Counted from the first letter of the stretch, positions 42,245-51,764 are shown. The stretch: 64,000 nt of DNA from CAVSJJ01 sp963728395 (GCA_963728395.1 CAVSJJ010000009.1:124001-188000); one strand, 5' to 3'. The notes: generated by a model from the letters alone, not told the origin. Translations and numbers: made by a program.

Positions 42245-43455
42245 CCACCCGGCCCGCCGGCCCCACCCCGCGCCAGCGGGCCTGGCCGCTCGTCGCCCGC
42301 CGCGAGGTGCTCGTCAAGGTGACCGACAGGGCCTTCCTCATCGGCACCGTCCTCACCCTCGCGATCATCAGCGCCTTCATGGTCATCCAGACCGTCCTCG
42401 AGGCCCGCACCCAGACGTATGCCGTGGCCGCCACCGGCGATGCCTCGGCGATGGCCCGCACCCTGTCCCAGCGGGTGACGGCGGTCGATGACAAGGTCGA
42501 GGTCGGCGTCGACGAGGTCGCCGACCCGGCCGCGGCGCGGGCCGCGGTGCGCAGCGGCGACGCCGACGTCTGGCTGCACCGCGACGGCGACGGTTGGGTC
42601 CTCACCGCCAAGGACTCGGTGCCGGGCGCGCTCGAGCGCGCGTCGGCGTCGGTCATCCGCGACCAGGCGCTCCAGGCGAATGCCGGCGCCGCCGGGGTGA
42701 GCGTTGCCGAGCTGACCGCCGGGTCGACGCTGACGACCGGGGTTCTCGACGGCAACTCGGACCAGAAGGGCTTCGCGTCCGGGATGGGCTTCGCCCTCGC
42801 CTTCCTCTTCTACATCTCCTCGATCGGCTTCGGCGTCACCCTGGCCCAGAGCGTCCTCGAGGAGAAGGCCTCGCGGATCGTGGAGATCATCGCGACGAAG
42901 ATCCCGGTCCGTCAGCTGCTCGCCGGCAAGGTCCTCGGCAACACCGTCCTTGCTCTGGGCCAGATGGCGCTCTACGTCGGGATCGGCCTCATCGGGCTCA
43001 GCTTCACGAAGTACTCGACCTACCTGCCGGGCGTCTCGGGGGCGCTCGGCTGGTTCCTCGCCTTCTTCGTCGTCGGCTTCCTCCTCATCGCCTGCGCCTG
43101 GGCCGTCGCCGGCGCCCTCGCCAGCCGGGCGGAGGACCTCCAGCAGACCTCGACGCCGCTCACCCTCCTGATGATCGCGACGTTCTTCGGCGCGCTCTTC
43201 CTCAAGGGGACGGCGCTGACGGTCTTCTCGTTCGTCCCGCCCTTCTCGGCGGTCCTCATGCCGATCCGGGTCCTCGGCGGCGACGCGGCCTGGTGGGAGC
43301 CGCTCGTCTCGCTCGGCCTGCTCCTCGGTGCGGCGGGGCTCGTCGTCCTCGGCGCCGAGCGCCTGTACCGGCGCTCGCTCCTCCAGACTCAGGGCCGGAT
43401 CAGTCTCCGGCAGGCGTGGCGGGCACCGGACCTCGCCGACTCCGCTGCTCCGTGA
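42241..43455 (+). CDS. ABC transporter permease (NatB-like)
   Basis: A 404-residue ABC-2 type permease. It has an N-terminal helix (AFLIGTVLTLAIISAFMVI), a large external domain of about 150 residues and five C-terminal helices, beginning FASGMGFALAFLFYISSI. The conserved SVLEEKASRIVEIIATKIPV segment couples to the ATPase. It overlaps the ATPase gene (ATGA). Substrates of this family include sodium ions, drugs and peptides. Confidence 0.9.
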   Translation: MTTRPAGPTPRQRAWPLVARREVLVKVTDRAFLIGTVLTLAIISAFMVIQTVLEARTQTYAVAATGDASAMARTLSQRVTAVDDKVEVGVDEVADPAAARAAVRSGDADVWLHRDGDGWVLTAKDSVPGALERASASVIRDQALQANAGAAGVSVAELTAGSTLTTGVLDGNSDQKGFASGMGFALAFLFYISSIGFGVTLAQSVLEEKASRIVEIIATKIPVRQLLAGKVLGNTVLALGQMALYVGIGLIGLSFTKYSTYLPGVSGALGWFLAFFVVGFLLIACAWAVAGALASRAEDLQQTSTPLTLLMIATFFGALFLKGTALTVFSFVPPFSAVLMPIRVLGGDAAWWEPLVSLGLLLGAAGLVVLGAERLYRRSLLQTQGRISLRQAWRAPDLADSAAP

Positions 43456-43550
43456 CGGAGGCCGCTCGACGTCGTGGCGGAGGCGGTGCAGGGCGCGGGA
43501 GGCATCTCGCCTTCACCGCCCTCGCCGGAGGTGCAGGTAGCGTCGGGTCC

Positions 43551-44342
43551 ATGTCGCCCCATCTCGTCGCCCTCGACGTCGACGGTACGACGATGAACCA
43601 CGCCGGGGTGCTCTCGCCCGCCGTCCACGACGCGGTCCGTGACGTCGCCGACGCCGGCCACCACGTCGTCATCGCGACCGGTCGCTCCGTCGTCGCGACG
43701 ACGCCGGTCATTGCCAAGCTGGGGCTGGAATCCGGGTATGCCGTGTGCTCGAACGGAGCGGTCACCCTGCGGATCGCCCCGGAGCGGCCCGAGGGCTACG
43801 AGCTGCTCGAGGTCGTCACCTTCGACCCCGCCCCGGTCCTCACCCTGCTCCGGGAGGAGTGGCCCGGGGCCGTCGTCGCGGTCGAGGAGCTGGGCGTGGG
43901 CTTCAAGCTGAGCGCGCCCTTCCCCGAGGGCGAGCTGCAGGGGCGGCTGCGCGTCGTGCCGTGGGAGGAGCTCATCGCCGAGCCGGTCACCCGCGTCACC
44001 TTCCGCAGCGCCAACCACACGAGCGAGGACTTCGTCCGGCTCACGGAGCGGATCGGCATGCACGGGGTCAGCTATGCCGTCGGGTTCACCGCCTGGCTCG
44101 ACATCAACCCCGAGGGTGTCTCGAAGGGCTCGGCGCTCGAGATGGTCCGGCGTCACCTCGGGGTGGAGCCCCTCGACACCGTCGCCGTCGGCGACCAGCG
44201 CAACGATCTCGAGATGCTCCACTGGGCCGCGCGCGGCGTCGCGATGGGCAACGCACCCGACGAGGTCAAGGCCGTCGCCGACGAGGTGACCGGATCAGTC
44301 GACGAGGACGGGCTGGTCCCCGTGCTGCGCTCCCTGCTCTGA
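43551..44342 (+). CDS. HAD-superfamily Cof-type phosphatase
   Basis: A 263-residue HAD-IIB hydrolase. Motif I is LVALDVDGTTMNHAG, motif II the Thr in VVIATGRSV, motif III the Lys in GVSKGSALEMV and motif IV VAVGDQRNDLEML. The cap domain lies in the middle (about residues 85-190). Substrates are typically sugar or nucleotide phosphates. HAD genes of this kind are commonly close to serS in actinobacteria (my recollection); here the two-component/ABC module lies between them. Confidence 0.9.
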   Translation: MSPHLVALDVDGTTMNHAGVLSPAVHDAVRDVADAGHHVVIATGRSVVATTPVIAKLGLESGYAVCSNGAVTLRIAPERPEGYELLEVVTFDPAPVLTLLREEWPGAVVAVEELGVGFKLSAPFPEGELQGRLRVVPWEELIAEPVTRVTFRSANHTSEDFVRLTERIGMHGVSYAVGFTAWLDINPEGVSKGSALEMVRRHLGVEPLDTVAVGDQRNDLEMLHWAARGVAMGNAPDEVKAVADEVTGSVDEDGLVPVLRSLL

Positions 44343-44374
44343 TCCGGGCCCACCGGTGGGATGCTGGGCGCGCC

Positions 44375-45178
44375 ATGGCCGAGCTCACCGTCACCTCTGC
44401 GACCAACCCGCGCCTGAAGGCGCTGACCGCCCTGCGGCGCCGACGCCTCCGGGAGCGCGAGGGCGTCACGGTCGTCGACGGCTACGACGAGCTCGCCCTC
44501 GCCGTCGCGGCCGGGGTCCGCCCGAGGACCGTCTTCCACTGTCCCGAGCTGATGCTCGACGCGACCGAGCAGTCGCGGCTCCTGGAGGTGCTGCGCGAGA
44601 CCGGCGTCGAGACGATCCGGGTGGGCCGGGCGGCCTTCGAGAAGGTCGCCTATCGTGAGGGCCCGGACGGCTTCCTCGCGGTGGTCCCGGCCGCCGGCAC
44701 GCCCCTGGACGAGCTCGACCTGCCCGCGGACCCGCTCATCCTCGTCTGCGAGGGCATCGAGAAGCCCGGCAACCTCGGTGCCATGCTCCGGACCGCCGAT
44801 GCCGCCGGGGTCGCCGCCGTTGTCGCCGCCGACCCGGTCACCGACTGGGGCAATCCCAACGTCGTGCGAGCCAGCAAGGGAACGGTGTTCTCCGTCCCGG
44901 TGGCGAGCGCGGCGAGCGGGGAGGTACGCGGCTGGCTGGCGGCCCGCGGCATACGTCTCGTCGTGACGACCCCCGACACCGACCTCCGCCACACCGACGC
45001 CGACTACCGCGGGGCCGTCGCGGTCGCCGTGGGCGCCGAAAAGCACGGCCTCACCGAGCCGATGCTGGCCGCGGCCGACGTGCGGGTCCGGATCCCGATG
45101 TCCGGACGGGCCGACTCCCTCAACGTCGCGACCTCGGCGGCCGTCGTCCTCTACGAGGCCGTTCGGCAGCGCGGCTGA
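44375..45178 (+). CDS. TrmH/SpoU family RNA 2'-O-methyltransferase
   Basis: A 267-residue SPOUT methyltransferase. The N-terminal substrate-binding domain (NPRLKALTALRRRRLRERE) is followed by the knotted SAM domain: motif 1 EGIEKPGNLGAMLRTADAAG, motif 2 VAVGAEKHGLTE and motif 3 IPMSGRADSLNVATSAAVVL. It most likely methylates a ribose in rRNA or tRNA. It is in line with the HAD gene, 32 bases downstream. Confidence 0.92.
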   Translation: MAELTVTSATNPRLKALTALRRRRLREREGVTVVDGYDELALAVAAGVRPRTVFHCPELMLDATEQSRLLEVLRETGVETIRVGRAAFEKVAYREGPDGFLAVVPAAGTPLDELDLPADPLILVCEGIEKPGNLGAMLRTADAAGVAAVVAADPVTDWGNPNVVRASKGTVFSVPVASAASGEVRGWLAARGIRLVVTTPDTDLRHTDADYRGAVAVAVGAEKHGLTEPMLAAADVRVRIPMSGRADSLNVATSAAVVLYEAVRQRG

Positions 45179-45312
45179 TCCCGGCGGTGCGGCCCGTCCG
45201 AGCGACGGTCGGCGAGAGGCCTGCCCGGCGTGGTTCTTCTCACCCCGGCGGTGGCCGGCCCTGCTCGGGTCAGGGGAACCTGTGTCGGGAGCACCCTCCG
45301 CGGTATGTCACG

Positions 45313-45957
45313 ATGGACCGCATGCGAGTTGACCACGTGGTGTATGCCGCAGAGCACGACGGGCTCCAGGCCACGGCCGAACGCATCGCCAAGCTCATCG
45401 GCGTCCGGCCGGTCGACGGGGGGGTCCACCCCAGGTTCGGGACGCGCAACGTCATCCTGCCGCTGGCCCATGAACGCTATGTCGAGGTCGTCGAGGTGCT
45501 CGAGCACCCGGCCGCCGACAAGGCCCCGTTCGGCCAGGTCGTTCGGGCCCGGTCCGAGGCGGGGGGCGGCTGGCTCGGCTGGGTCATCCGCGTCGACGAC
45601 ATCCGCAAGCAGGAGGTCCGCGTCGGCCGCGACTCGGTCGAGGGCAACCGGCACCGGCCGGATGGCGTCGAGCTGCGCTGGCGTCAGCTCGGCGTCCGGG
45701 GGCTCATGGCCGACCCGCAGCTGCCGTTCTTCGTCCAGTGGGAGGACGGCGTGCCGCATCCCTCCGAGGACGCCGACACCGAGGTGACGATCGACTCGCT
45801 CACCATCGCCGGCGATCCGGACCGGGTCTGCGAGTGGCTCGGTCTGCCGGCGGACAAGACCTCGACCGTCATCGACTTCACCTGGGTCGCGCCGCACGGC
45901 ACACCGGGCCTGATGTCGGTCACCTTCGACACCCCCGAGGGCAAGGTCACGATCTGA
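45313..45957 (+). CDS. VOC family (glyoxalase-like) protein
   Basis: A 214-residue protein with one glyoxalase-like fold related to the PF13468 type: MRVDHVVYAAEHDGLQATAE, then GGVHPRFGTRNVILPLAH and RYVEVVEVLEHPAA. No enzyme can be assigned. ATG 45313 or 45322 may be the start; neither has a clear ribosome binding site, so the message may be leaderless. It ends 19 bases before a strong terminator hairpin. Confidence 0.75.
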   Translation: MDRMRVDHVVYAAEHDGLQATAERIAKLIGVRPVDGGVHPRFGTRNVILPLAHERYVEVVEVLEHPAADKAPFGQVVRARSEAGGGWLGWVIRVDDIRKQEVRVGRDSVEGNRHRPDGVELRWRQLGVRGLMADPQLPFFVQWEDGVPHPSEDADTEVTIDSLTIAGDPDRVCEWLGLPADKTSTVIDFTWVAPHGTPGLMSVTFDTPEGKVTI

Positions 45958-45976
45958 GGGATCGCCCCCACCGCCA

Positions 45977-46008
45977 CGAGCGCCGCCCGTCTCCACGGGC
46001 GGCGCTCG
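45977..46008. terminator. bidirectional terminator hairpin
   Basis: A perfect 13-bp stem, CGAGCGCCGCCCG at 45977-45989 and its complement at 45996-46008, with a 6-base loop. It sits between the convergent VOC and copA genes. No long U-tract follows on either strand, as is usual in actinobacteria. Confidence 0.82.
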
Positions 46009-46036
46009 GCCGTTGGGGACCCTGCCGCTGGGGCGG

Positions 46037-48292
46037 TCAGCGACCGTAACGGCGAAGTCGCAGGCTGTTCGTCACGACGAGGACGCTCGACATCGCCATG
46101 GCCGCACCGGCGATCATCGGGTTGAGCAGCCCGGCCATCGCGAGTGGGATCGCCGCACTGTTGTAGCCGAACGCCCACGCGAGGTTCTGCTTGACGATCT
46201 CCAGGGTGCGTCGCGACAGGCCGATCGCGTCGGTGACCGCCGCAAGGTCGTTGCGGATGAGGACGATGTCGGCCGACTCGGCGGCGACGTCGGTCCCCGA
46301 GCCCATCGCGAGCCCGAGGTCGGCCTGGGCCAGCGCCGCAGCATCGTTGACGCCGTCGCCCACCATGGCGACGACCCGGCCCTCGCGCTGCAGCCGCTGG
46401 ATCATCGCGTGCTTGTCCTCGGGGCGGACGTCGGCGAGCACGTGGCCGGGGCCGATGCCGACCTCCTCGGCGACGGCCCGGGCCGCGCGCTCGTGGTCGC
46501 CGGTCAGCAGGTATGCCGTGAGCCCGGCGCGGCTGAGCGCGCGGACCGCCTCCGCCGAGGTGGGCCGGACCTCGTCGGCGACGGTGAGCCGGGCCCGGGC
46601 GGTGCCGTCCCAGCCGAGCCACACCGTCGTCCCGCTCGGCGCCGGCGTGGCGATCTCGGAGGGCACGACGCGGAAGAGGTCGGCGCGGCCGACGGTGACG
46701 ATCGTGTCCTTGATCCGCGCCGAGGCGCCGGCGCCCGGCTGGTTCGCGAAGTCGGCGATGGCGGGGATGTCGAGCCCGCGGGCGGTCGCCGCCGCGACGA
46801 CGGCGCGGGCGATCGGGTGCTCGCTCCCGGACTCGACGGCGGCCGCCGCCCGGAGCGCCGCGTCCTTCGGCAGTGAGCCGGCCGCGACGATCTCGGTCAG
46901 CGTCGCGACGCCGGTCGTCACCGTCCCGGTCTTGTCGAGGACGATCGTGTCGACCCGGCGGGTGTCCTCGAGGACCTGGGCCCCCTTGATGAGGACGCCG
47001 AGCTGCGCGCCGCGACCCGTCCCGACGAGCAGGGCCGTCGGGGTGGCGAGACCGAGGGAGCACGGGCACGCGATGATGAGGACGGCGATGGCGACGCCGA
47101 GCGCCCGGGCCCCGTCGCCGGTGGCGATCCACCAGCCGACGAGCGTCGCGGCCGCGAGGACGAGCACGACGGGGACGAAGACGGCGGAGATCCGGTCGGC
47201 GAGCCGCTGGACGTCGGCCTTCCCGGTCTGGGCCCTCTCGACGAGCCGGGCGATGCCGGCCAGGGTCGTGTCCTTGCCGACCCGGGTGGCCCGGACGATG
47301 AGCCGGCCGCTCGTATTGATCGTGCCGCCGGTGACCTCGTCGCCCGGCCCGGCGTCGACCGGCACCGACTCCCCGGTGAGCAGCGAGGTGTCGAGCGCGC
47401 TCGTCCCCTCGAGGACGATGCCGTCGGCCGCGACCTTCTCGCCGGGCCGGACGACGAACCGGTTGCCCACGGCGAGCGCCGCGATGCCGGTCCGTTCCTC
47501 GGTCGTCCCGCCGTCGCCCGTCGGGCGGAGCAGGGAGACCTCCTTGGCCCCGAGGTGCATGAGGGTCTCCATCGCCTCCTTGCCGCTGCGCTTGGCCCGG
47601 GCCTCGAGCCACCGGCCGATGAGCAGGAACGTCGTCACCACGGCGGCGGTCTCGAAGTAGAGGTGGCGGGTGCCCGACTCCTGGCCGCTCATCGCCATCC
47701 CCTCGGTCGCCGTGCCGGTGAGGACGGCTACCGTGGACCAGCCGTAGGCGGCGAGGACGCCGAGGGAGACGAGGGTGTCCATCGTCGAGGAGAGGTGCCG
47801 GGCGTTGATGGCCGCCGCCCGGTGGAACGGCCAGGCCGCCCACGCGACGATCGGCGTCGTCAGGGCCAGCTGGACCCAGGGGCCACCGCTGAGGTGGATG
47901 CCGGGGACCATGGCGAGCACGACGACCGGCAGGGCGAGGACGGCCGAGACGATGGCCCGGGTCTTCAGGACGTCGGCGGGCGCGACATCGTCGGTCATCG
48001 GGTCGCCCGTCGCGGCGGCGTCGTCCTCCTCGATGACGGTGGCGCCGTATCCGGTGGTGCGGACCGTCTCGAGGATCTTCTCGAGCGACATCTCGCCCGA
48101 GAAGCGGACGGTGGCCTTCTCGGTCGCGAGGTTGACGACCGCCTCGACCCCGTCGAGCTTGCCGAGCTTCCGCTCGATCCGGGATGAGCACGACGCGCAC
48201 GTCATGCCGGTGATGGCGAGGTCGACCTCCTGGTCGGCCCGCGGCATACCCTCCGTGAGGGGGGCGGTGGTCTCGTCGTTCGTCGTCGTCAT
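46037..48292 (-). CDS. copA: copper-translocating P1B-type ATPase
   Basis: A 751-residue copper exporter. An N-terminal metal-binding domain has GMTCASC (Cys 32 and 35). The membrane core has the TGES actuator motif, the metal site ACPCSLGLATPT, the phosphorylated Asp in LDKTGTVTTG, the SEHPIA motif of the N domain and GDGVNDAAALAQAD. The last helices contain AFGYNSAAIPLA and MAMSSVLVVTNSLR, the N-Y and M-S-S residues of Cu+ ATPases. It lies 32 bases after csoR, so both share the CsoR-regulated promoter. Confidence 0.95.
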   Translation of the reverse strand: MTTTNDETTAPLTEGMPRADQEVDLAITGMTCASCSSRIERKLGKLDGVEAVVNLATEKATVRFSGEMSLEKILETVRTTGYGATVIEEDDAAATGDPMTDDVAPADVLKTRAIVSAVLALPVVVLAMVPGIHLSGGPWVQLALTTPIVAWAAWPFHRAAAINARHLSSTMDTLVSLGVLAAYGWSTVAVLTGTATEGMAMSGQESGTRHLYFETAAVVTTFLLIGRWLEARAKRSGKEAMETLMHLGAKEVSLLRPTGDGGTTEERTGIAALAVGNRFVVRPGEKVAADGIVLEGTSALDTSLLTGESVPVDAGPGDEVTGGTINTSGRLIVRATRVGKDTTLAGIARLVERAQTGKADVQRLADRISAVFVPVVLVLAAATLVGWWIATGDGARALGVAIAVLIIACPCSLGLATPTALLVGTGRGAQLGVLIKGAQVLEDTRRVDTIVLDKTGTVTTGVATLTEIVAAGSLPKDAALRAAAAVESGSEHPIARAVVAAATARGLDIPAIADFANQPGAGASARIKDTIVTVGRADLFRVVPSEIATPAPSGTTVWLGWDGTARARLTVADEVRPTSAEAVRALSRAGLTAYLLTGDHERAARAVAEEVGIGPGHVLADVRPEDKHAMIQRLQREGRVVAMVGDGVNDAAALAQADLGLAMGSGTDVAAESADIVLIRNDLAAVTDAIGLSRRTLEIVKQNLAWAFGYNSAAIPLAMAGLLNPMIAGAAMAMSSVLVVTNSLRLRRYGR

Positions 48293-48324
48293 CGTCTTTC
48301 CTTTACGTCCCGGCTCGGGTGGGC

Positions 48325-48606
48325 TCAGCTGCGGACCAGCCGCGCGATCGCCCGGGCGGCCTCGGTGACCTTCTCGTCCCCCGCCTCCTGGGACTCGCGG
48401 GCCGCGTCGACGACGCAGTGGCCGATGTGGTCCTCGAGCAGCCCGAGGCTGACCGCCTGCAGCGCGCTCGTCACGGCGCTGACCTGGGTGAGGACGTCGA
48501 TGCAGTACGTGTCCTCCTCGACCATGCGGGAGATCCCGCGCACCTGTCCCTCGATGCGGCGCAGCCGCTTGAGGTAGTCCTCCTTGCTACCGGCATACCC
48601 GGGCAT
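48325..48606 (-). CDS. csoR: CsoR copper-sensing repressor
   Basis: A 93-residue DUF156 repressor. With the ATG at 48606 (AGAGGAG upstream) the copper ligands fall at Cys 35, His 60 and Cys 64 (TYCIDV and LEDHIGHCV), matching the C-H-C triad of CsoR rather than the nickel or formaldehyde sensors of the family. The N-terminal RRIEGQVRGISRM helix binds DNA. Copper binding should release it from the operator 30 bases upstream. Confidence 0.93.
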   Translation of the reverse strand: MPGYAGSKEDYLKRLRRIEGQVRGISRMVEEDTYCIDVLTQVSAVTSALQAVSLGLLEDHIGHCVVDAARESQEAGDEKVTEAARAIARLVRS

Positions 48607-48635
48607 CGACACTCCTCTCTCGCGATGCCGCCACT

Positions 48636-48652
48636 ATACCCCCATGGGGTAT
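48636..48652. promoter_or_regulatory. CsoR operator
   Basis: ATACCCCCATGGGGTAT is a near-perfect palindrome of the known CsoR-type operator pattern (TACCC, centre, GGGTA). It is placed 30 bases upstream of the csoR start and should control csoR-copA. Confidence 0.85.
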
Positions 48653-48678
48653 GCCGTGCCGAGTCGGGGAGTCTCCGG

Positions 48679-50088
48679 TCAGCCCAGGTGGTCGACGAGA
48701 CGCGGCGCGAGCCCGACGTAGGCCGCCGGAGTGAGGGCCGCGAGCCGCGCCTCCTCCTCGGCAGGGAGCCCGAGGCCCTTGACGAACGCGACGAGCTCGG
48801 TCCGGCCGATCCGCCGACCCCGGGTCAGCTCCTTGAGCCGCTCGTAGGGCTCCTCCATGCCCGCGACGCCCCGAGCGCCGAGGGCGCGCATCGTCGACTG
48901 GATCGGCTCGCCGAGGACCTCCCAGTTCTCGTCGAGGTCGGCGGCCATCGCCTCCGGCACGGCGTCGAGGCCGCCCAGGCCGCGGCCGACGTTGTCGATG
49001 GCGAGCAGCCCGTGGCCGAAGGCGACACCGATGTTGCGCTGCATGGAGGAGTCGGTCAGGTCACGCTGGAGCCTTGAGCTGACGAGCGTCGCCGCGAGGA
49101 CGTCGAGGAGGGCGTTGCTCACCTCGAGGTTGGCCTCGGCGTTCTCGAACCGGATCGGGTTGACCTTGTGCGGCATCGTGCTCGACCCGACGGTGCCCTG
49201 CCCGCGCACCTGCGCGAAGTAGCCCAGTGAGATGTAGCTCCATACGTCGGTGCAGAGGTTGTGCAGGACCCGGTTGAACCGGGCGAGGTCGGCGTAGAGC
49301 TCGGCCTGCCAGTCGTGGCTCTCGATCTGGGTCGTCAACGGGTTCCACGTCAGCCCGAGGCCCTCGACGAAGGACTCGCTGACCGCCTCCCAGTCCGCCT
49401 CGGGGACCGCGACGCTGTGCGCGCCGTACGTCCCCGTGGCGCCGTTGAACTTGCCGAGGAACTCGGCCCTGCCGACCCTGGCCAGCTGGCGCTGGAGGCG
49501 GTGCGCGAGGACGGCGAGCTCCTTGCCGAGCGTGGTCGGCGTGGCCGGCTGCCCGTGGGTGCGGGCGAGCATGGGGACCTCGCGCAGGTCCGAGGCCATC
49601 GTCGCGACCTTCTCGACGAGCTCGGTGGCCCCGGGCAGCCACACGTCCTCGACCGCGCCGCGGACCATGAGGGCGTAGGAGAGGTTGTTGACGTCCTCGC
49701 TCGTGCAGGCGAAGTGGACCAGCTCGGCGAGCCCGGCGTCCTCGGGGGCCGGCGCGATCGCGGCGAGCCGCTTCTTGACGAAGTACTCGACGGCCTTGAC
49801 GTCGTGCTGGGTCACCTTCTCGGTCTCGGCCATCTCGGCGATCTCGGCAGGTCCGAACCCCTCGACGACGGACCGCAGGGCCGCCGTCTCGTCTGCGGTG
49901 AGTGCGCGCACGCCCGGGATCGTGCCGGTCCGGCCGAGGTGGATGAGCCACTCGACCTCGACATGGACCCGCATCCGGTTCAGCGCCGGCTCCGACAGGT
50001 GGTCGACGAGCGCCGCGACGGCCGGCCGGTAGCGTCCGTCGAGGGCGCCGAGCGCGATGGGCGGGGTCACGTCGGCAAGGCTCTGCAT
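48679..50088 (-). CDS. purB: adenylosuccinate lyase
   Basis: A 469-residue enzyme of purine synthesis that releases fumarate from SAICAR and adenylosuccinate. Seen are VEVEWLIHLGR, TEKVTQHDVKAVEYFV with catalytic His, LARTHGQPATPTTLGKEL and the superfamily signature GSSTMPHKVNPI. The length suits the E. coli-like purB group. It precedes csoR on the same strand, with the CsoR operator in the gap. Confidence 0.96.
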   Translation of the reverse strand: MQSLADVTPPIALGALDGRYRPAVAALVDHLSEPALNRMRVHVEVEWLIHLGRTGTIPGVRALTADETAALRSVVEGFGPAEIAEMAETEKVTQHDVKAVEYFVKKRLAAIAPAPEDAGLAELVHFACTSEDVNNLSYALMVRGAVEDVWLPGATELVEKVATMASDLREVPMLARTHGQPATPTTLGKELAVLAHRLQRQLARVGRAEFLGKFNGATGTYGAHSVAVPEADWEAVSESFVEGLGLTWNPLTTQIESHDWQAELYADLARFNRVLHNLCTDVWSYISLGYFAQVRGQGTVGSSTMPHKVNPIRFENAEANLEVSNALLDVLAATLVSSRLQRDLTDSSMQRNIGVAFGHGLLAIDNVGRGLGGLDAVPEAMAADLDENWEVLGEPIQSTMRALGARGVAGMEEPYERLKELTRGRRIGRTELVAFVKGLGLPAEEEARLAALTPAAYVGLAPRLVDHLG

Positions 50089-50116
50089 GTGCTCATCCTC
50101 CCAGAGCGGCGTCGGG

Positions 50117-50905
50117 CTAGGCCTCGGGCACCGTCGTGGGGTCGATGAGGCCGAACGCCTCGCCCTGGGCGCCGACGACGAGGCTCGAGCGGCCGAACGT
50201 CGTGCTCGTCGGCTCGCGGCGCACGGTGCCGCCGAGCTCGGCCACCATGGCCGTGGCGGCGTCGGCGTCGTCGACCTGGAACCAGGTGAGCCAGTGGGCC
50301 GCGGCGCTGCCCCCGCCGAGGGTCGCGTCGTTGACGCCGCCGGCCGGGCGCTGGCCGCCCGGCACGGTGAACGTCGCGTAGCGCATCGTCACCCCGTCGC
50401 CGAGATCGTCGTACGCGTACCCGAACACGCCCGTGTAGAAGGACAGGTCGGCCTCGTAGTCGGGGGTGTTGAGCTCGTTCCAGCACACGGCGCCGTGCTC
50501 GTTGTGGACGGCCGCGCCGATCCGGGCGCCCGCCTGCCATGCCCCGAAGACGGCGCCCGTCGGGTCGGTCGCCACGAGCATCCGGCCCGCGTCGACGACG
50601 TCGGTCGGCGGCATGCGCAGCGCCCCGCCCGCCGCGGTGATGCGGTCGGCGAGTCGGTCGGTGTCGTCCGTGGCGAGGTAGGTGGTCCAGGTCGACTGCG
50701 GGAGATCGCCGGGTCGCAGGCCGATGCCGGCGACGATCTTGTCGTTCTTGTAGGCCATGAGATAGCCCGCGGAGCCCTCTGGGGCGTCGTAGATCTCCCA
50801 GCCGAACAGCCGGGCGTAGAAGTCGCGGGCGGCCGCCGGGTCGGGGACCTGGGCGTCGACCCAGCACGGCGTCCCGGGGGGCCAGGCCTCGTCGCGGACG
50901 GGCAT
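50117..50905 (-). CDS. VOC family protein with two glyoxalase domains
   Basis: A 262-residue protein of two tandem VOC modules: residues about 10-125 (CWVDAQVPDPAAARDFYARL, FGWEIYDAP) and 135-255 (CWNELNTPDYEADLSFYTGV, FGYAYDDL). This is the CFP-30-like antibiotic-resistance/uncharacterised type found widely in actinobacteria. GAGAAGGAGA precedes the ATG. No ligand can be assigned. Confidence 0.85.
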   Translation of the reverse strand: MPVRDEAWPPGTPCWVDAQVPDPAAARDFYARLFGWEIYDAPEGSAGYLMAYKNDKIVAGIGLRPGDLPQSTWTTYLATDDTDRLADRITAAGGALRMPPTDVVDAGRMLVATDPTGAVFGAWQAGARIGAAVHNEHGAVCWNELNTPDYEADLSFYTGVFGYAYDDLGDGVTMRYATFTVPGGQRPAGGVNDATLGGGSAAAHWLTWFQVDDADAATAMVAELGGTVRREPTSTTFGRSSLVVGAQGEAFGLIDPTTVPEA

Positions 50906-50923
50906 CGATGTCTCCTTCTCGGG

Positions 50924-51463
50924 TCAGGCGTCGCGGCGGTCGGCCGCATCGAGGGCGGCCCGCACGTGGTCCACGATGCCAGGCACCGCTGCGGCGATCT
51001 CGTCGTACGTGCGGTCGAAGCCGGCCCGGCCGCCGTACCAGGGGTCGTCCATCCCGACGTCGTCCGCAGCCGGGTCGAACGAGCGGAGCATGGCGATCTT
51101 GTCGCGGTCGGCGTCGGTCGGGGCGAGTCGGTGGAGGGTGCGCTCGTGCCGGGTGTCGGCCGCGAGGACCAGGTCGAGGTCGGCGAACCACGACCGGTCG
51201 ACCTGTCGGGCCCGGTGCTCCTCCCAGCCGAGATCCTCGTGACCGTGCCGCCGCAACGCGTCCGCGGTCCGCGGGTCGATGGGGTTGCCGAGCTCCTCGG
51301 CAGAGGTGCCGGCCGAGCACACCTCGACGGCGTCGCCGAGCCCCGCCTCGTCGAAAGCGTCCCGCAGGAGGTACTCCGCCATCGGGGAGCGGCAGATGTT
51401 GCCGGTGCAGACGACGCAGATGCGATAGGTGCGCGGTGGCGGAGCGCTCGGCGATCGGCTCAT
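50924..51463 (-). CDS. low-molecular-weight protein-tyrosine phosphatase
   Basis: A 179-residue phosphatase. The P-loop is ICVVCTGNICRSPMAEYLL (C-x5-R-S) and the general acid lies in DDPWYGGRAGFD. I use ATG 51463; the frame is open further upstream, but the residues there look non-coding. Actinobacterial relatives dephosphorylate tyrosine-phosphorylated proteins and some are secreted; no signal peptide is present here. Confidence 0.9.
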   Translation of the reverse strand: MSRSPSAPPPRTYRICVVCTGNICRSPMAEYLLRDAFDEAGLGDAVEVCSAGTSAEELGNPIDPRTADALRRHGHEDLGWEEHRARQVDRSWFADLDLVLAADTRHERTLHRLAPTDADRDKIAMLRSFDPAADDVGMDDPWYGGRAGFDRTYDEIAAAVPGIVDHVRAALDAADRRDA

Positions 51464-51558
51464 GCGCTCGATCCTGTCAGACCCGCGACGGCCCACCCGA
51501 GGCTGTCGGTCCCCCGGGCGCGCACCCGCGCCGCCGCGGGGTGGCTGCGCGGTGTGAC

Positions 51559-51669
51559 GCCTGCGTCCGGGTGACTGGTCGCCCCGGCGACCGTTTCCGC
51601 GGACACTGCGGGGGCGGTAGTGCCTGCGTCCGGGTGACTGGTCGCCCCGGCGACCGTTTCCGCGGACAC
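51559..51669. repeat. 48-bp tandem direct repeat, 63-bp period
   Basis: A 48-base sequence at 51559-51606 recurs exactly at 51622-51669, separated by 15 bases. Each copy holds the small palindrome GTCGCCCCGGCGAC. It is followed by short tandem copies of GGCGGGCGAGA at about 51679-51710. The 326-base gap between the phosphatase (51463) and feoA (51790) otherwise holds only the iron-box-like site and no credible gene. Confidence 0.85.
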
Positions 51670-51744
51670 AAGGATGAGGGCGGGCGAGAGGCGGGCGAGA
51701 GGCGGGCGACGTGCTCGCGAGGCCCGTTCCGTGTGACGGAACTC

Positions 51745-51764
51745 AAGTTAGGCTGCCCTCACTT
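51745..51764. promoter_or_regulatory. candidate DtxR/IdeR box upstream of feoA
   Basis: AAGTTAGGCTGCCCTCACTT contains TTAGGCTGCCCTCA, close to the right-hand 14 bases of the DtxR/IdeR consensus (TTAGGCTAACCTAA). It lies 25 bases before the feoA start. The left half is poor, so this is weaker than the efeU box, but the context (ferrous iron uptake) supports it. Confidence 0.55.

Noticed and set aside
51477..51746. Minus-strand open frame over the 63-bp repeats
   Set aside because: Its protein is low-complexity and simply repeats the DNA duplication; no ribosome binding site or family resemblance.
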